A stretch of DNA of 64,000 nt, taken from the NCBI RefSeq assembly GCF_000378945.1, contig NZ_KB900539.1, forward strand, positions 3,852,688 through 3,916,687, in the 5' to 3' direction. How positions within the stretch are numbered: position 1 is the stretch's first letter; every line of letters begins with the position of its first letter. Origin of the DNA: Methyloversatilis universalis EHg5. GTDB lineage: Bacteria; Pseudomonadota; Gammaproteobacteria; Burkholderiales; Rhodocyclaceae. This document shows positions 28,268 to 36,258 of the stretch, in pieces. A program made the translations under genes and the position numbers. The notes beneath the pieces were generated by a model. The model was not told the origin of the DNA, made no database searches, and saw nothing but the letters and a program-made list of their open reading frames with translations.

Positions 28268-29737
28268 TCAGCCGGCTTCGCGCCCGGCCACTTCGCGCAC
28301 CACGGTGACCGTGCAGTCGGATTCCGCCACCACCCGCGCCGACACGCTGCCGAGAAAGCGGCGCACCGCCGAACTGCTGCGCGCCCCCATGACGATGTGG
28401 TCGATCGCGTTGCGCCGCGCGAACTCGACAATGGCCGACGCCGGGTCCGGCGCTTCCAGCACCTGGTAGGTAACCCCGGCGCCACGCGCCGGGTCGTCCA
28501 GACCAAGCGACTGCACCAGCGGTCGCGCCCAGTGCTTGAGCTGCACCAGCCGCTTCACGTGGATGCTTTCGCCATCCTTGTCAGTCAGTTCGTCCATGCC
28601 CACCCGGCGGGTCCGCATGACGGTGACACAGGCCACGCGCACCGAACGCTCGGTGCGCAGCATGCGCTCCAGCGTGTCACGCATGGTCTGCATCAGGCCG
28701 GGCGAGGCGCCGGCCACATCGACTGCCACCATGACGATGCTGTGGCGGGTGACGTGGGTGCTGGCGGTGCCGCGCTCCTTCGGCTCGTTGCCGACCGCGG
28801 CGAACCAGCGCCTGAAGGTATCGAAGCGGCCGCCGGTCGAGCTGCGCTCGGCGCGCGCGGTGAGCTTCACCTGGTCCGGATGGCCGAGGTCAAAAGCGAG
28901 CTGGGCCGCGGTGTCGTGCCGGCTGGCCGGGTCGACCTCCAGACAGCGCAGGATGATTTCCTGCAGCCAGGGCGGGCAGTCCGGCCGCAGCGTGCGCGGC
29001 GGCACCGGTTCGCGGTACAGCCGCTCACGCAGACCGCGCACCGTGTTCGGCTTGCCGAACGGCCGCTGGCCGGTGAGCAGGTGATAGAGCATGACGCCCA
29101 GCGCGAACAGGTCGCTGCGCGGTTCGTCGCGCACGAACTGCACCTGTTCCGGCGACATGTAGGGCCCGGTGCCCATGGGCAGCGTGAATTCCTCGTCCAG
29201 CAGGTCGGGCAGGTGGTCGTGGCGAGACAGGCCGAAATCCACCATGACCGCGGCGCCATCCGGCCGGAACATGATGTTGCTCGGCTTCACGTCGAGATGG
29301 ATCACGTGCTGCAGGTGCAGGTCGTGCAGCGCCGCCGCCACCTGAACGCCCACACTGGCCACCTCCTCCACCGGCAGCGGCGCCTGGTCCAGGCGCGGCC
29401 GCAGCGACGGGCCGGCAATGTGTTCCATCACGATGTAGGGCTGCATCGTGAAATCGCCCTTGGCGATGAACTGCGGCACGTGCACGCCGCGCAGCATGGG
29501 CAGGATCATCTGCTCCACTTCGAAGCCGACGATGGTGGCCGGGTCTTCGCCGCCCTTGATGCGCGGAATCTTCATGATCATCGGGATCGCGTGATCCGGA
29601 TGGCTGACCCGCCACAGATTGGCCATGCCGCCCTGGTGCAAGTGTTCTTCCAGGCGGAAGCCATCGATCACCTGACCGACTTCCAGCGGCACCCGCGGTG
29701 CCGGCAGGTCGTGCGCCGGCATGTCGGCTGACTGCAC
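28268..29737 (-). CDS. Ser/Thr protein kinase fused to a universal stress domain
   Basis: A 489-aa cytoplasmic fusion. Residues 27-285 are a Hanks-type kinase: ATP lysine near K56, catalytic loop 'HLDVKPSN' (148-155), 'DFG' (167-169), activation-segment 'MSPEQ' (194-198) and 'SDLFALGVMLYHLLTG'. Residues 333-481 are a Usp domain ending 'VMGARSSSAVRRFLGSVS', with most of the ATP motif kept (the second Gly is Ser). No transmembrane segment is present, unlike PASTA kinases. The GTG start at 29737 overlaps the phosphoesterase stop by 1 nt; ATG at 29722 is an alternative. The pairing suggests a kinase/phosphatase module (inference). Confidence 0.92.
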   Translation of the reverse strand: MQSADMPAHDLPAPRVPLEVGQVIDGFRLEEHLHQGGMANLWRVSHPDHAIPMIMKIPRIKGGEDPATIVGFEVEQMILPMLRGVHVPQFIAKGDFTMQPYIVMEHIAGPSLRPRLDQAPLPVEEVASVGVQVAAALHDLHLQHVIHLDVKPSNIMFRPDGAAVMVDFGLSRHDHLPDLLDEEFTLPMGTGPYMSPEQVQFVRDEPRSDLFALGVMLYHLLTGQRPFGKPNTVRGLRERLYREPVPPRTLRPDCPPWLQEIILRCLEVDPASRHDTAAQLAFDLGHPDQVKLTARAERSSTGGRFDTFRRWFAAVGNEPKERGTASTHVTRHSIVMVAVDVAGASPGLMQTMRDTLERMLRTERSVRVACVTVMRTRRVGMDELTDKDGESIHVKRLVQLKHWARPLVQSLGLDDPARGAGVTYQVLEAPDPASAIVEFARRNAIDHIVMGARSSSAVRRFLGSVSARVVAESDCTVTVVREVAGREAG

Positions 29738-30480
29738 TAGCTGCCCTCCTTCAGGCGTTCGCCAAGCCGCGCCGGCAGACCGGCAGCGGCAATCTTGCGG
29801 GCCGCCTCGTCGTGGTCGTAGGGCACGCGGTGAAAGGTCAGTTCGCTGCGCACCGTGTCAAACAGCGCCCAGCAGGCGGCAGGATTGCCGTCGCGCGGCT
29901 GGCCGGCGGAACCGGGCAGCACGAACCACTGGCGGTGCGGCGCCACCGGAATCGCCACGCCGGGCGTCGGCGTGAAATCGGCGATCTTGCCGAGGCCGGA
30001 CAGGTTGTACAGCTGCGGGTCATGCACGTGACCGGCGAAGGTGTAGCGCGCGTGGGTGGCGTTCAGGCTGCGCACCGCCTCAGAGCGGCCGGTCACGTAT
30101 TCCCACTGTTCCGGCGCGTAGGCGTTGGCATGCACGAACAGGCAGCCGTGGCGCTCGACCATGTAGGGCAGTTTCGCCAGAAACTCGATCTGGGCGGCAT
30201 CAAGCTGGCCGCGGGTCCATTCGATGGCGCGCTGCGCATCGCTGTTCATGCTGTCACGGGGGCCGTCGACCACCGCCTTGTCATGATTGCCCTTGACCGC
30301 GATCGCGCCGCCGGCGACCAGCGCACGCACCCGGTCCACCACCCAGGCGGGGTCGGCGCCGTAGCCGACGAAATCGCCGAGCAGCGCATGGGCGTCGGCA
30401 CCATGGCGTTCCACTTCGTCGAGGACAGCCTCGAAGGCTTCGCGATTGGCGTGGATGTCGGTGATCAGGGCCAGTTTCAT
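29737..30480 (-). CDS. Calcineurin-like metallophosphoesterase
   Basis: A 247-aa metallophosphoesterase with the complete dinuclear-metal motif set: 'LITDIHANREAF' (DxH), 'LLGDFVGYGADP' (GDxxxxG), 'VKGNHDKAV' (GNHD), 'FVHANAY' and 'FAGHVHDPQ' (GHxH). Related bacterial enzymes are PrpE/YfcE-like or act as protein phosphatases; the substrate is open. The start MKLALITDIH (30480) was chosen over the longer frame at 30531. It is translationally coupled to the downstream kinase-Usp gene, so reversal of kinase action is a plausible role. Confidence 0.88.
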   Translation of the reverse strand: MKLALITDIHANREAFEAVLDEVERHGADAHALLGDFVGYGADPAWVVDRVRALVAGGAIAVKGNHDKAVVDGPRDSMNSDAQRAIEWTRGQLDAAQIEFLAKLPYMVERHGCLFVHANAYAPEQWEYVTGRSEAVRSLNATHARYTFAGHVHDPQLYNLSGLGKIADFTPTPGVAIPVAPHRQWFVLPGSAGQPRDGNPAACWALFDTVRSELTFHRVPYDHDEAARKIAAAGLPARLGERLKEGS

Positions 30481-30591
30481 CTGCAGGGTGCTCCGTCGTC
30501 GGTGCAGCCGGGCGAGGTTCGCCGGCCGCATGCGGTGGAAATGAGGGCGGCGACCGGCGTTACAGCATGGGCCGGCCAGGGCCGGCGCGTA

Positions 30592-30610
30592 TTGCGCCGG
30601 GTCAATAAGC
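30592..30610. repeat. Small hairpin between exonuclease-kinase and phosphoesterase genes
   Basis: ccggcgc (30592-30598) pairs with gcgccgg (30604-30610) around a 5-nt loop. It lies in the 168-bp spacer between two co-directional genes. It has no T-tract and may be a processing or weak pause site. Confidence 0.35.
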
Positions 30611-30648
30611 GATGTGTACGCCGGTGCGGATGCGCGATCGCAGGCATG

Positions 30649-32790
30649 TCAGTAGCGCAGTTTCGCGAGGTCGGTGGCGCGGCTGGCCGCCAGTACCTGG
30701 CCCAGCGTGTGCAGGCCGCGCGCTTCCAGCAGCGGCAGCAGGTGCAGGAACACTTCGGCGGTGAGCAGCGCATCGCCGAGCGCGCTGTGGCGGCGCGACG
30801 CATCGAGACCGAAGCGGGCGGCAATGTCCTCCAGCCGGTGCGAGGGCTGTTCCGGCTGGGCCAGCACCGACAGCAGCAGGGTATCGAGCACCGGCTGTTC
30901 GAAATGCAGGGCACAGCGCGCCTGCTTCAGTTCGATGAAGCGCAGGTCGAAAGCCGCGTTGTGGGCGACCAGCACGCTGTCCTGCGCGTAGGCGTGGAAC
31001 GCCGGCAGCACGTCTTCCAGCACGGGCTGGCCGCGCAGATCGTCCGCCCGCAGACCGTGCACCGCTGTGCTGCCCGCCGGCACAGGTCGCCGCGGATCGA
31101 TGCGCTGTTCGAAGCACTCATCGTGCAGCAGCCGCCCGCGCACGATGCGGGTGGCGCCAATCTGCACGATTTCGTCGCCGCCCGACGGGTCCAGCCCGGT
31201 GGTTTCGGTGTCGAACACGGTGCAGGTGAGCGCGGACAGTGCGGTCGCGCCGGCATCGACTTCGGCCACGTCGAACAGCCCGAAGTCATAGCTGCCGGCG
31301 CTGTCCGGCGCGCGCTCCGCGGCCGGCGCCGGCGCGCACGGCAGCACCAGCCGGAACAGCGTGCGGTGGCTGGCGCGTTCGCGTTCAACCGCGAACGCGC
31401 CACCGTGGCGTTCGATCACGTCGCGCACCGACAGCGGGGTGCGGCGCTCGCCGCTGTCCATCGCCTCCATCTGCCAGGCCATCACGGTGTCGGTGCTCAT
31501 GCTGCGGCCCTGCCAGATCAGGTCGAGCCGGGCGTACGCGCCCTCGGGCGCGGCGGACAGCGCCAGCGTGGCCACCCGCACGTCGTATTCGTCGGCCAGC
31601 CGGCGCGCCAGCCAGTCCAGCGCCTGCAGCAGCGCAAAGCTGTCGGCGCGCAGCCACAGCCGGCCATCGACCTCGCCCGCGCGCAGCTGCGGTGCGGCGA
31701 TGCGGCGGACCGCAGCGTCGATCAGGTCGGCGCCGCGGATGTCTTCCAGCGGCCAGCGGGTAGCCGCGGCCCGCTGCGCCCGTTCGGCCACGCCGCGCAG
31801 CCGCGCCGCCATGTCGGCGCCGGCTTCGCGCATCTGGCCGAGCGCGCGCGCCTGCGCGGCCGGATCGGCCTGACGCGCCAGCGCGTCGGCCGCGCCCTGC
31901 ATCTGCGCCAGCATGGCACGGCAGTCGGCGTCGAGATCGAGCAGCAGCTGGTCGCGCGCGCAGTCGTCGGCGTACTCGCGGGTGATGTCATCCAGCACCA
32001 GCACGAAACCGGCCAGCGTCTGTGCCGCAGCACCATCGCCGACGGGCAGCGGGGCCAGACGCACGCGCAGCAGCGGACCGCCGCGGAAAGGCACGACGAA
32101 CTGCGCCGACGCCGCGTCATCGCCCGCGGCACGGCGGGCCCGCACCGAATCGAGCGCGTGTTCGACCGGCGCGCGGTCCAGCAGCGCGTAGATGGAGCGG
32201 CCCAGGCCCATCAGTTCGATGCCGGCCAGCGCGGCCGGTGCGTCGGACAGCGTGCGGGCGAGCGCGCGAGCGCGCCGGTTGTACAGGGCCACCCGGCCAT
32301 CGAGCGCACACACCACGACGCTCTGTGTCAGTTCGGACATCAGCGCGGCCAGTCGCGCGCGTTCGGTTTCGAGCTGACGGCCGCCGGCCTGCACCTGCTG
32401 TTCGATGCTGTCGCGCAGCCGGCTGCGCTGCGCGGACAGTTCGGCGATGGCTTCCGCCAGGGCGCGGGTTTCGGCGCTGCCGCGCTCGACCGGCAGCGCC
32501 GCCTGTCCGCCTTCGGCCAGTGCCCGGGCAGCCGACGCGAGTTCGGCCGGCACGGCAAACAGCCAGCGGTGGGCAGCGCGCAGCGGGGGCAGCGCAAGCG
32601 CCAGCACCGCCGCCCATGCAATGAAAGCCAGCGGCAGCCGGTCGCCGACCAGTTCGCCCAGCGCGGCACGCTCGTGCGCGTCCAGCGTGGCGACGATCAG
32701 CGCCGCGGACGCCGCCATCGCAGTCGCGGCCACCAGGCCGACGAAGGCGAGCGCTGCGGCGACGCGCAGGTCGTGCGGTCTGCGGATCAT
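30649..32790 (-). CDS. PAS/degenerate histidine kinase-DnaQ exonuclease fusion
   Basis: A 713-aa fusion starting at MIRRPHDLRV (32790); the longer frame to 33159 covers a non-coding control region. Order: two TM segments (about 12-34 and 50-68), HAMP/coiled region, PAS-like domain (about 155-270), kinase-like region (about 275-485), then a DEDDh 3'-5' exonuclease (about 520-713) with 'FDTETTGLD', 'AHNAAFDLRFIE' and 'HSALGDALLTAE'. The exonuclease motifs are complete. The kinase lacks a recognisable phospho-acceptor His block and the Asn of the N-box, so it may be a signal-binding pseudokinase. In other proteobacteria similar fusions sit beside carboxylate transporters; here an MHS transporter is divergent. 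Confidence 0.87.
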   Translation of the reverse strand: MIRRPHDLRVAAALAFVGLVAATAMAASAALIVATLDAHERAALGELVGDRLPLAFIAWAAVLALALPPLRAAHRWLFAVPAELASAARALAEGGQAALPVERGSAETRALAEAIAELSAQRSRLRDSIEQQVQAGGRQLETERARLAALMSELTQSVVVCALDGRVALYNRRARALARTLSDAPAALAGIELMGLGRSIYALLDRAPVEHALDSVRARRAAGDDAASAQFVVPFRGGPLLRVRLAPLPVGDGAAAQTLAGFVLVLDDITREYADDCARDQLLLDLDADCRAMLAQMQGAADALARQADPAAQARALGQMREAGADMAARLRGVAERAQRAAATRWPLEDIRGADLIDAAVRRIAAPQLRAGEVDGRLWLRADSFALLQALDWLARRLADEYDVRVATLALSAAPEGAYARLDLIWQGRSMSTDTVMAWQMEAMDSGERRTPLSVRDVIERHGGAFAVERERASHRTLFRLVLPCAPAPAAERAPDSAGSYDFGLFDVAEVDAGATALSALTCTVFDTETTGLDPSGGDEIVQIGATRIVRGRLLHDECFEQRIDPRRPVPAGSTAVHGLRADDLRGQPVLEDVLPAFHAYAQDSVLVAHNAAFDLRFIELKQARCALHFEQPVLDTLLLSVLAQPEQPSHRLEDIAARFGLDASRRHSALGDALLTAEVFLHLLPLLEARGLHTLGQVLAASRATDLAKLRY

Positions 32791-33085
32791 CGCGGGAAGG
32801 ACGTGCCGGCCGCTGACGGCCCGGGCAGTGCGTCCGTCATCGCGCGCAGTGGCGCCGCGGACGGAACGGGGTGGCACACGGAATGGCTCCTCCGGGGTAT
32901 TGCCTGCAGGCACGCCGCTTTCTGACGAGGGCTGTGCCACGAGGCCGAATAGTGCCGCACTGCGGCAGGGTGAGGCGAGGCCCGGAAAGAAAATTTTTCG
33001 CACCACACCGCCCTTGCGCGCCGCACCATGCCTGCCGGCGAAAACCGTGAAGCAGAGCGCAATCCCTTGCCACACCGGGAGACCA

Positions 33086-33108
33086 CGCATATTGCATTGC
33101 AATATGCG
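33086..33108. promoter_or_regulatory. Operator candidate, 11-bp perfect arms
   Basis: cgcatattgca-t-tgcaatatgcg is a perfect dyad with a single central base, AT-rich inside a GC-rich region. It lies about 150 bp upstream of the transporter start and about 300 bp upstream of the exonuclease-kinase start. The binding protein is unknown. Confidence 0.7.
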
Positions 33109-33200
33109 CCCGCACCCCGCAAACCCTTGTATGGCGCCCCGGCCATGCTGACGGATCAAGTAAGCGAGAAGTAAGTTTTCCGCCTCATCCTCCGCCCCGC

Positions 33201-33220
33201 ATAGTGTCTGCAGACGCTAT
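33201..33220. promoter_or_regulatory. Operator candidate close to transporter start
   Basis: atagtgtctg/cagacgctat is a 20-bp palindrome with one mismatched pair, centred 47 bp upstream of the GTG start at 33257. The position fits a repressor or activator site overlapping the promoter. Confidence 0.6.
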
Positions 33221-33256
33221 ACACATACCGATCATAATCAGAGGAGGTGGTGTCAA

Positions 33257-34957
33257 GTGACCACAGCAAACATTGCAGCGGGCCCGGCGAAAGCGCGCCC
33301 CATGACCGCGGAGGAGAAGAAGGTCATTTTCGCTTCTTCGCTCGGCACGGTCTTCGAGTGGTATGACTTTTACCTGTACGGTTCGCTGGCCGCGATCATC
33401 GCGAAGCAGTTCTTCTCCGGCCTCGATCCTTCGGCAGCCTTCATCTTCGCGCTGCTCGCGTTCGCCGCAGGCTTCATCGTCCGCCCGTTCGGTGCGCTGG
33501 TGTTCGGTCGCCTCGGCGACATGATCGGCCGCAAGTACACCTTCCTGGTCACCATCCTGATCATGGGCCTGTCGACCTTCATCGTCGGCGTGCTGCCCAA
33601 CTACGCGTCGATCGGCGTGGCCGCTCCGGTCATCCTGATCGCGCTGCGCATGCTGCAGGGCCTGGCGCTCGGCGGCGAGTACGGCGGTGCCGCCACCTAT
33701 GTGGCCGAACACGCACCGCACGGCAAGCGCGGCGCCTACACCGCGTGGATCCAGACCACCGCGACGCTGGGCCTGTTCCTGTCGCTGATGGTGATTCTGG
33801 GCACCCGCACAATCATCGGTGAAGAAGCGTTCGCCGACTGGGGCTGGCGTGTGCCGTTCATCGTGTCCATCCTGCTTCTGGCCATTTCGGTCTGGATCCG
33901 GATGACGATGAACGAATCGCCCGCCTTCAAGAAGATGAAGGAAGAGGGCAAGACCTCGAAGGCGCCGCTGACCGAATCGTTCGGCCAGTGGAAGAACCTG
34001 AAGATCGTCATCCTGGCGCTGGTCGGCCTGGTCGCCGGTCAGGCTGTGGTGTGGTACTCGGGTCAGTTCTACGCGCTGTTCTTCCTGAGCAACGTGCTCA
34101 AGGTCGATGGCCCGACCGCCAACATCCTGGTCGCGGTGTCGCTCATCATCGGCACGCCCTTCTTCGTGGTGTTCGGTTCGCTGTCTGACCGGATCGGTCG
34201 CAAGCCCATCATCCTGGCCGGCCTGCTGCTCGCCGTGATCACCTACTTCCCGCTGTTCGGCGCACTGACCGAAGCGGCCAACCCGAAGCTGGCTGCCGCA
34301 CAGAAGTCCGCCAAGATCACGGTGACCGTCGATCCGAAGCAGTGCTCCTTCCAGGGCAGCCCGATCGCCCGCGACGTCGACTTCACCACCAGCTGCGACA
34401 TCGCCAAGCGCGCACTGGCCCAGGCCTCCGCCTCCTACGAGACGGTGGAAGCTGCCGGCCAGAATGCCAAGGTGCAGATCGGCGAAACCGTGATCGACGT
34501 GCCGACCGCCACGCTGACCGCCGGCGGCCACAAGTTCGACGATGCTTCGAAGAAGGCCATCGACGACTTCAAGAAGGGTGTGAGCGAGGCGATGAAGGCA
34601 GCGGGCTATCCGGCCAAGGCTGACCCGATCAAGCCGCTGTCGGCCAACTGGTGGAAGATCGTTGCCATCCTGTCGGTGCTGGTGATCTACGTGACCATGG
34701 TTTATGGCCCGATCGCCGCGACGCTGGTGGAAATGTTCCCGACCCGCATCCGCTACACTTCGATGAGCTTGCCGTATCACATCGGCAATGGCTGGTTTGG
34801 TGGCCTGATGCCCACGATCGCGTTCGCGATGGTGGCGCAGAACGGCAACATCTACTACGGCCTCTGGTACCCGATCACGATCGCGGCAATCACCTTCGTG
34901 ATCGGTCTGCTGTTCGTGAAGGAAACCAAGGACGTGGATATTTTTGCTGAGGACTGA
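33257..34957 (+). CDS. MHS-type MFS transporter with large periplasmic insert
   Basis: A 566-aa major facilitator of the metabolite:H+ symporter type (ProP/ShiA/KgtP relatives), with 'GTVFEWYDFYLYGSLAAIIA', motif A 'FGRLGDMIGRKYTFL' and 'RMLQGLALGGEYGGAATYV'. The GTG start has GGAGG (33243-33247) 9 nt upstream. Unlike ordinary MHS proteins of about 430 aa, it carries an insert of some 125 residues (about 337-462) between TM9 and TM10, which by topology faces the periplasm. The insert is soluble, Lys/Ala-rich and has two Cys (363, 380). The substrate is unknown. A 67-aa membrane protein follows after 5 nt. Confidence 0.9.
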   Translation: MTTANIAAGPAKARPMTAEEKKVIFASSLGTVFEWYDFYLYGSLAAIIAKQFFSGLDPSAAFIFALLAFAAGFIVRPFGALVFGRLGDMIGRKYTFLVTILIMGLSTFIVGVLPNYASIGVAAPVILIALRMLQGLALGGEYGGAATYVAEHAPHGKRGAYTAWIQTTATLGLFLSLMVILGTRTIIGEEAFADWGWRVPFIVSILLLAISVWIRMTMNESPAFKKMKEEGKTSKAPLTESFGQWKNLKIVILALVGLVAGQAVVWYSGQFYALFFLSNVLKVDGPTANILVAVSLIIGTPFFVVFGSLSDRIGRKPIILAGLLLAVITYFPLFGALTEAANPKLAAAQKSAKITVTVDPKQCSFQGSPIARDVDFTTSCDIAKRALAQASASYETVEAAGQNAKVQIGETVIDVPTATLTAGGHKFDDASKKAIDDFKKGVSEAMKAAGYPAKADPIKPLSANWWKIVAILSVLVIYVTMVYGPIAATLVEMFPTRIRYTSMSLPYHIGNGWFGGLMPTIAFAMVAQNGNIYYGLWYPITIAAITFVIGLLFVKETKDVDIFAED

Positions 34958-34962
34958 GAATC

Positions 34963-35166
34963 ATGTGGAAGATAGTGGTTGGCTTCATCGCGTTTGCTGC
35001 ACTGGCCCTGTTCATCCTGTCGCAGGGGGGTGACATCGACATGTCGGGCGAAAAGCACGGCACCGAGACGCACTCCGAACCGGCACCGGCAGCCGCTCCG
35101 GCTGCACCGTCTGAACCGGCTGCCCCCGCGGCACCGGCCGACAAGCCGGCGGACGCCAAGCAGTAA
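34963..35166 (+). CDS. 67-aa membrane protein, Pro/Ala-rich tail
   Basis: A small protein with one N-terminal TM helix (residues 3-20, 'IVVGFIAFAALALFIL') followed by a soluble segment 'GGDIDMSGEKHGTETH' and a low-complexity Ala/Pro tail. It starts 5 nt after the transporter stop, with 'tgaggac' as ribosome site inside the transporter end, so co-translation is likely. It may be a small subunit of the transporter, but nothing in the sequence proves this. A terminator follows. Confidence 0.75.
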   Translation: MWKIVVGFIAFAALALFILSQGGDIDMSGEKHGTETHSEPAPAAAPAAPSEPAAPAAPADKPADAKQ

Positions 35167-35246
35167 GCCGATGGTGAGCCGGCCGCTGCTTCCGCAGCGA
35201 TCACTCGCCACGCGATGAGTCCGGCCGGCCCACAAGGCCGGCCCGG

Positions 35247-35286
35247 ACAAAGAAAAAGCCCCGCACATGCGGGGCTTTTTCTTTGT
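35247..35286. terminator. Bidirectional rho-independent terminator
   Basis: acaaagaaaaagccccgc (35247-35264) and gcggggctttttctttgt (35269-35286) are exact inverted copies with loop acat. The GC core is flanked by A- and T-tracts, so it works on either strand. It separates the transporter operon from fabI. Confidence 0.95.
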
Positions 35287-35456
35287 TTCGGACAGACACG
35301 CGGGGCGGCCCGCGCCCTCACCAGACGTCGGGACAGATTTCGACAAAACTTGATGCAGCTCAGGCGCCGACTGGTGTGCATTGCAACAGCGGTTTGTTAA
35401 TCTCGGCCGCCTAGAATCATTCTTCCTCTGACGACAACTGCCCGAACCCCGCTGCC

Positions 35457-36230
35457 ATGTCCGATTCCACGCTCCCCCTTGCCGGCAAGAAAGGCCTCAT
35501 CGTCGGCGTTGCCAATGACCACAGCATCGCCTGGGGCTGCGCCCGTGCCGCCCGCGACCAGGGCGCCGATCTGGTGCTGTCCTGCCTCAACGAAAAGGCG
35601 GTGCGCTACGTCGCACCGCTGGCCGACCAGATCGATGCACCGCTGCACACCTGTGACGTCGAAAAGGCAGGCGAGCTCGAAGCGCTGGTCGCCCGCGCCG
35701 CCGAACACCTCGGCCGCATCGACTTCGTCGTCCATTCGATCGCCTGGGCGCCGCTGGAAGACCTGCACGGCCAGGTGATCGACAGCTCCAGCACCGGCTT
35801 CGCCCGCGCGATGGAAGTGTCCTGCCACAGCTTTGCCACGCTGGCCAAGCTGTGCGCGCCGCACATGAGTACCGGCGGCAGTCTGGTCACCATGTCCTAC
35901 CTCGGCGCGGACGAAGCGGTTCCTCACTACGGCCTGATGGGCCCGGTCAAGGCGGCGCTGGAATCGCTGGTGCGCTACATGGCGATGGAACTGGGCCCGC
36001 GCGGCATCCGCGTGCATGCGGTGTCGCCCGGCCCGATCCTGACCCGCGCCGCATCCGGCATCGCCGCCTTCGACGAACTGATGGACAGCGCGATCCGCAA
36101 GGCGCCGCTGGGTCGTCTGGTGACGCTGGAAGAGATCGCGCAGCTGAGCACCTTCCTGTGTTCGGACGCCTCGTCCGGCATGACCGGCCAGACCATCTAC
36201 GTCGATGGCGGCTGCCACGCCGTCGCCTGA
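35457..36230 (+). CDS. fabI: FabI-type enoyl-ACP reductase
   Basis: FabI reduces enoyl-ACP with NAD(P)H in the last step of the fatty-acid elongation cycle. The 257-aa protein has the divergent SDR features of FabI: 'GLIVGVANDHSIAWGCARA', 'VHSIAWAPLEDLHG' and the catalytic Tyr-x6-Lys in 'HYGLMGPVKAALESLVRYMA'. Residues around the catalytic site differ slightly from E. coli FabI (SYLGADEAVPHYG). It heads an operon with a MaoC-phosphotransacetylase fusion and ackA, so it may act on CoA-linked or ACP-linked enoyl groups there rather than as the only housekeeping FabI (inference). Confidence 0.9.
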   Translation: MSDSTLPLAGKKGLIVGVANDHSIAWGCARAARDQGADLVLSCLNEKAVRYVAPLADQIDAPLHTCDVEKAGELEALVARAAEHLGRIDFVVHSIAWAPLEDLHGQVIDSSSTGFARAMEVSCHSFATLAKLCAPHMSTGGSLVTMSYLGADEAVPHYGLMGPVKAALESLVRYMAMELGPRGIRVHAVSPGPILTRAASGIAAFDELMDSAIRKAPLGRLVTLEEIAQLSTFLCSDASSGMTGQTIYVDGGCHAVA

Positions 36231-36258
36231 GCCCAACCTTCGCCTGCCCGGAACCCGC

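Larger units (their letters stand above)
32791..33256. promoter_or_regulatory. 466-bp divergent control region with palindromes
   Basis: The gap between the exonuclease-kinase gene and the transporter contains no gene. It carries three inverted repeats: tgccgcActgcggca-type at 32952-32966 (7-bp arms), a 23-nt palindrome with 11-bp perfect arms at 33086-33108, and a 20-bp near-perfect palindrome at 33201-33220. Only the last is within promoter distance of the transporter start. Confidence 0.65.

Noticed and set aside
29698-32925. A 1075-aa open frame on the plus strand
   Set aside because: It is antisense to the phosphoesterase and exonuclease-kinase genes, is rich in Arg/His/Gln/Gly, and has no domain; it arises from GC-rich codon bias.
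33185-34780. A 531-aa open frame on the minus strand
   Set aside because: Antisense to the MHS transporter and full of His/Arg/Gln/Asp runs.
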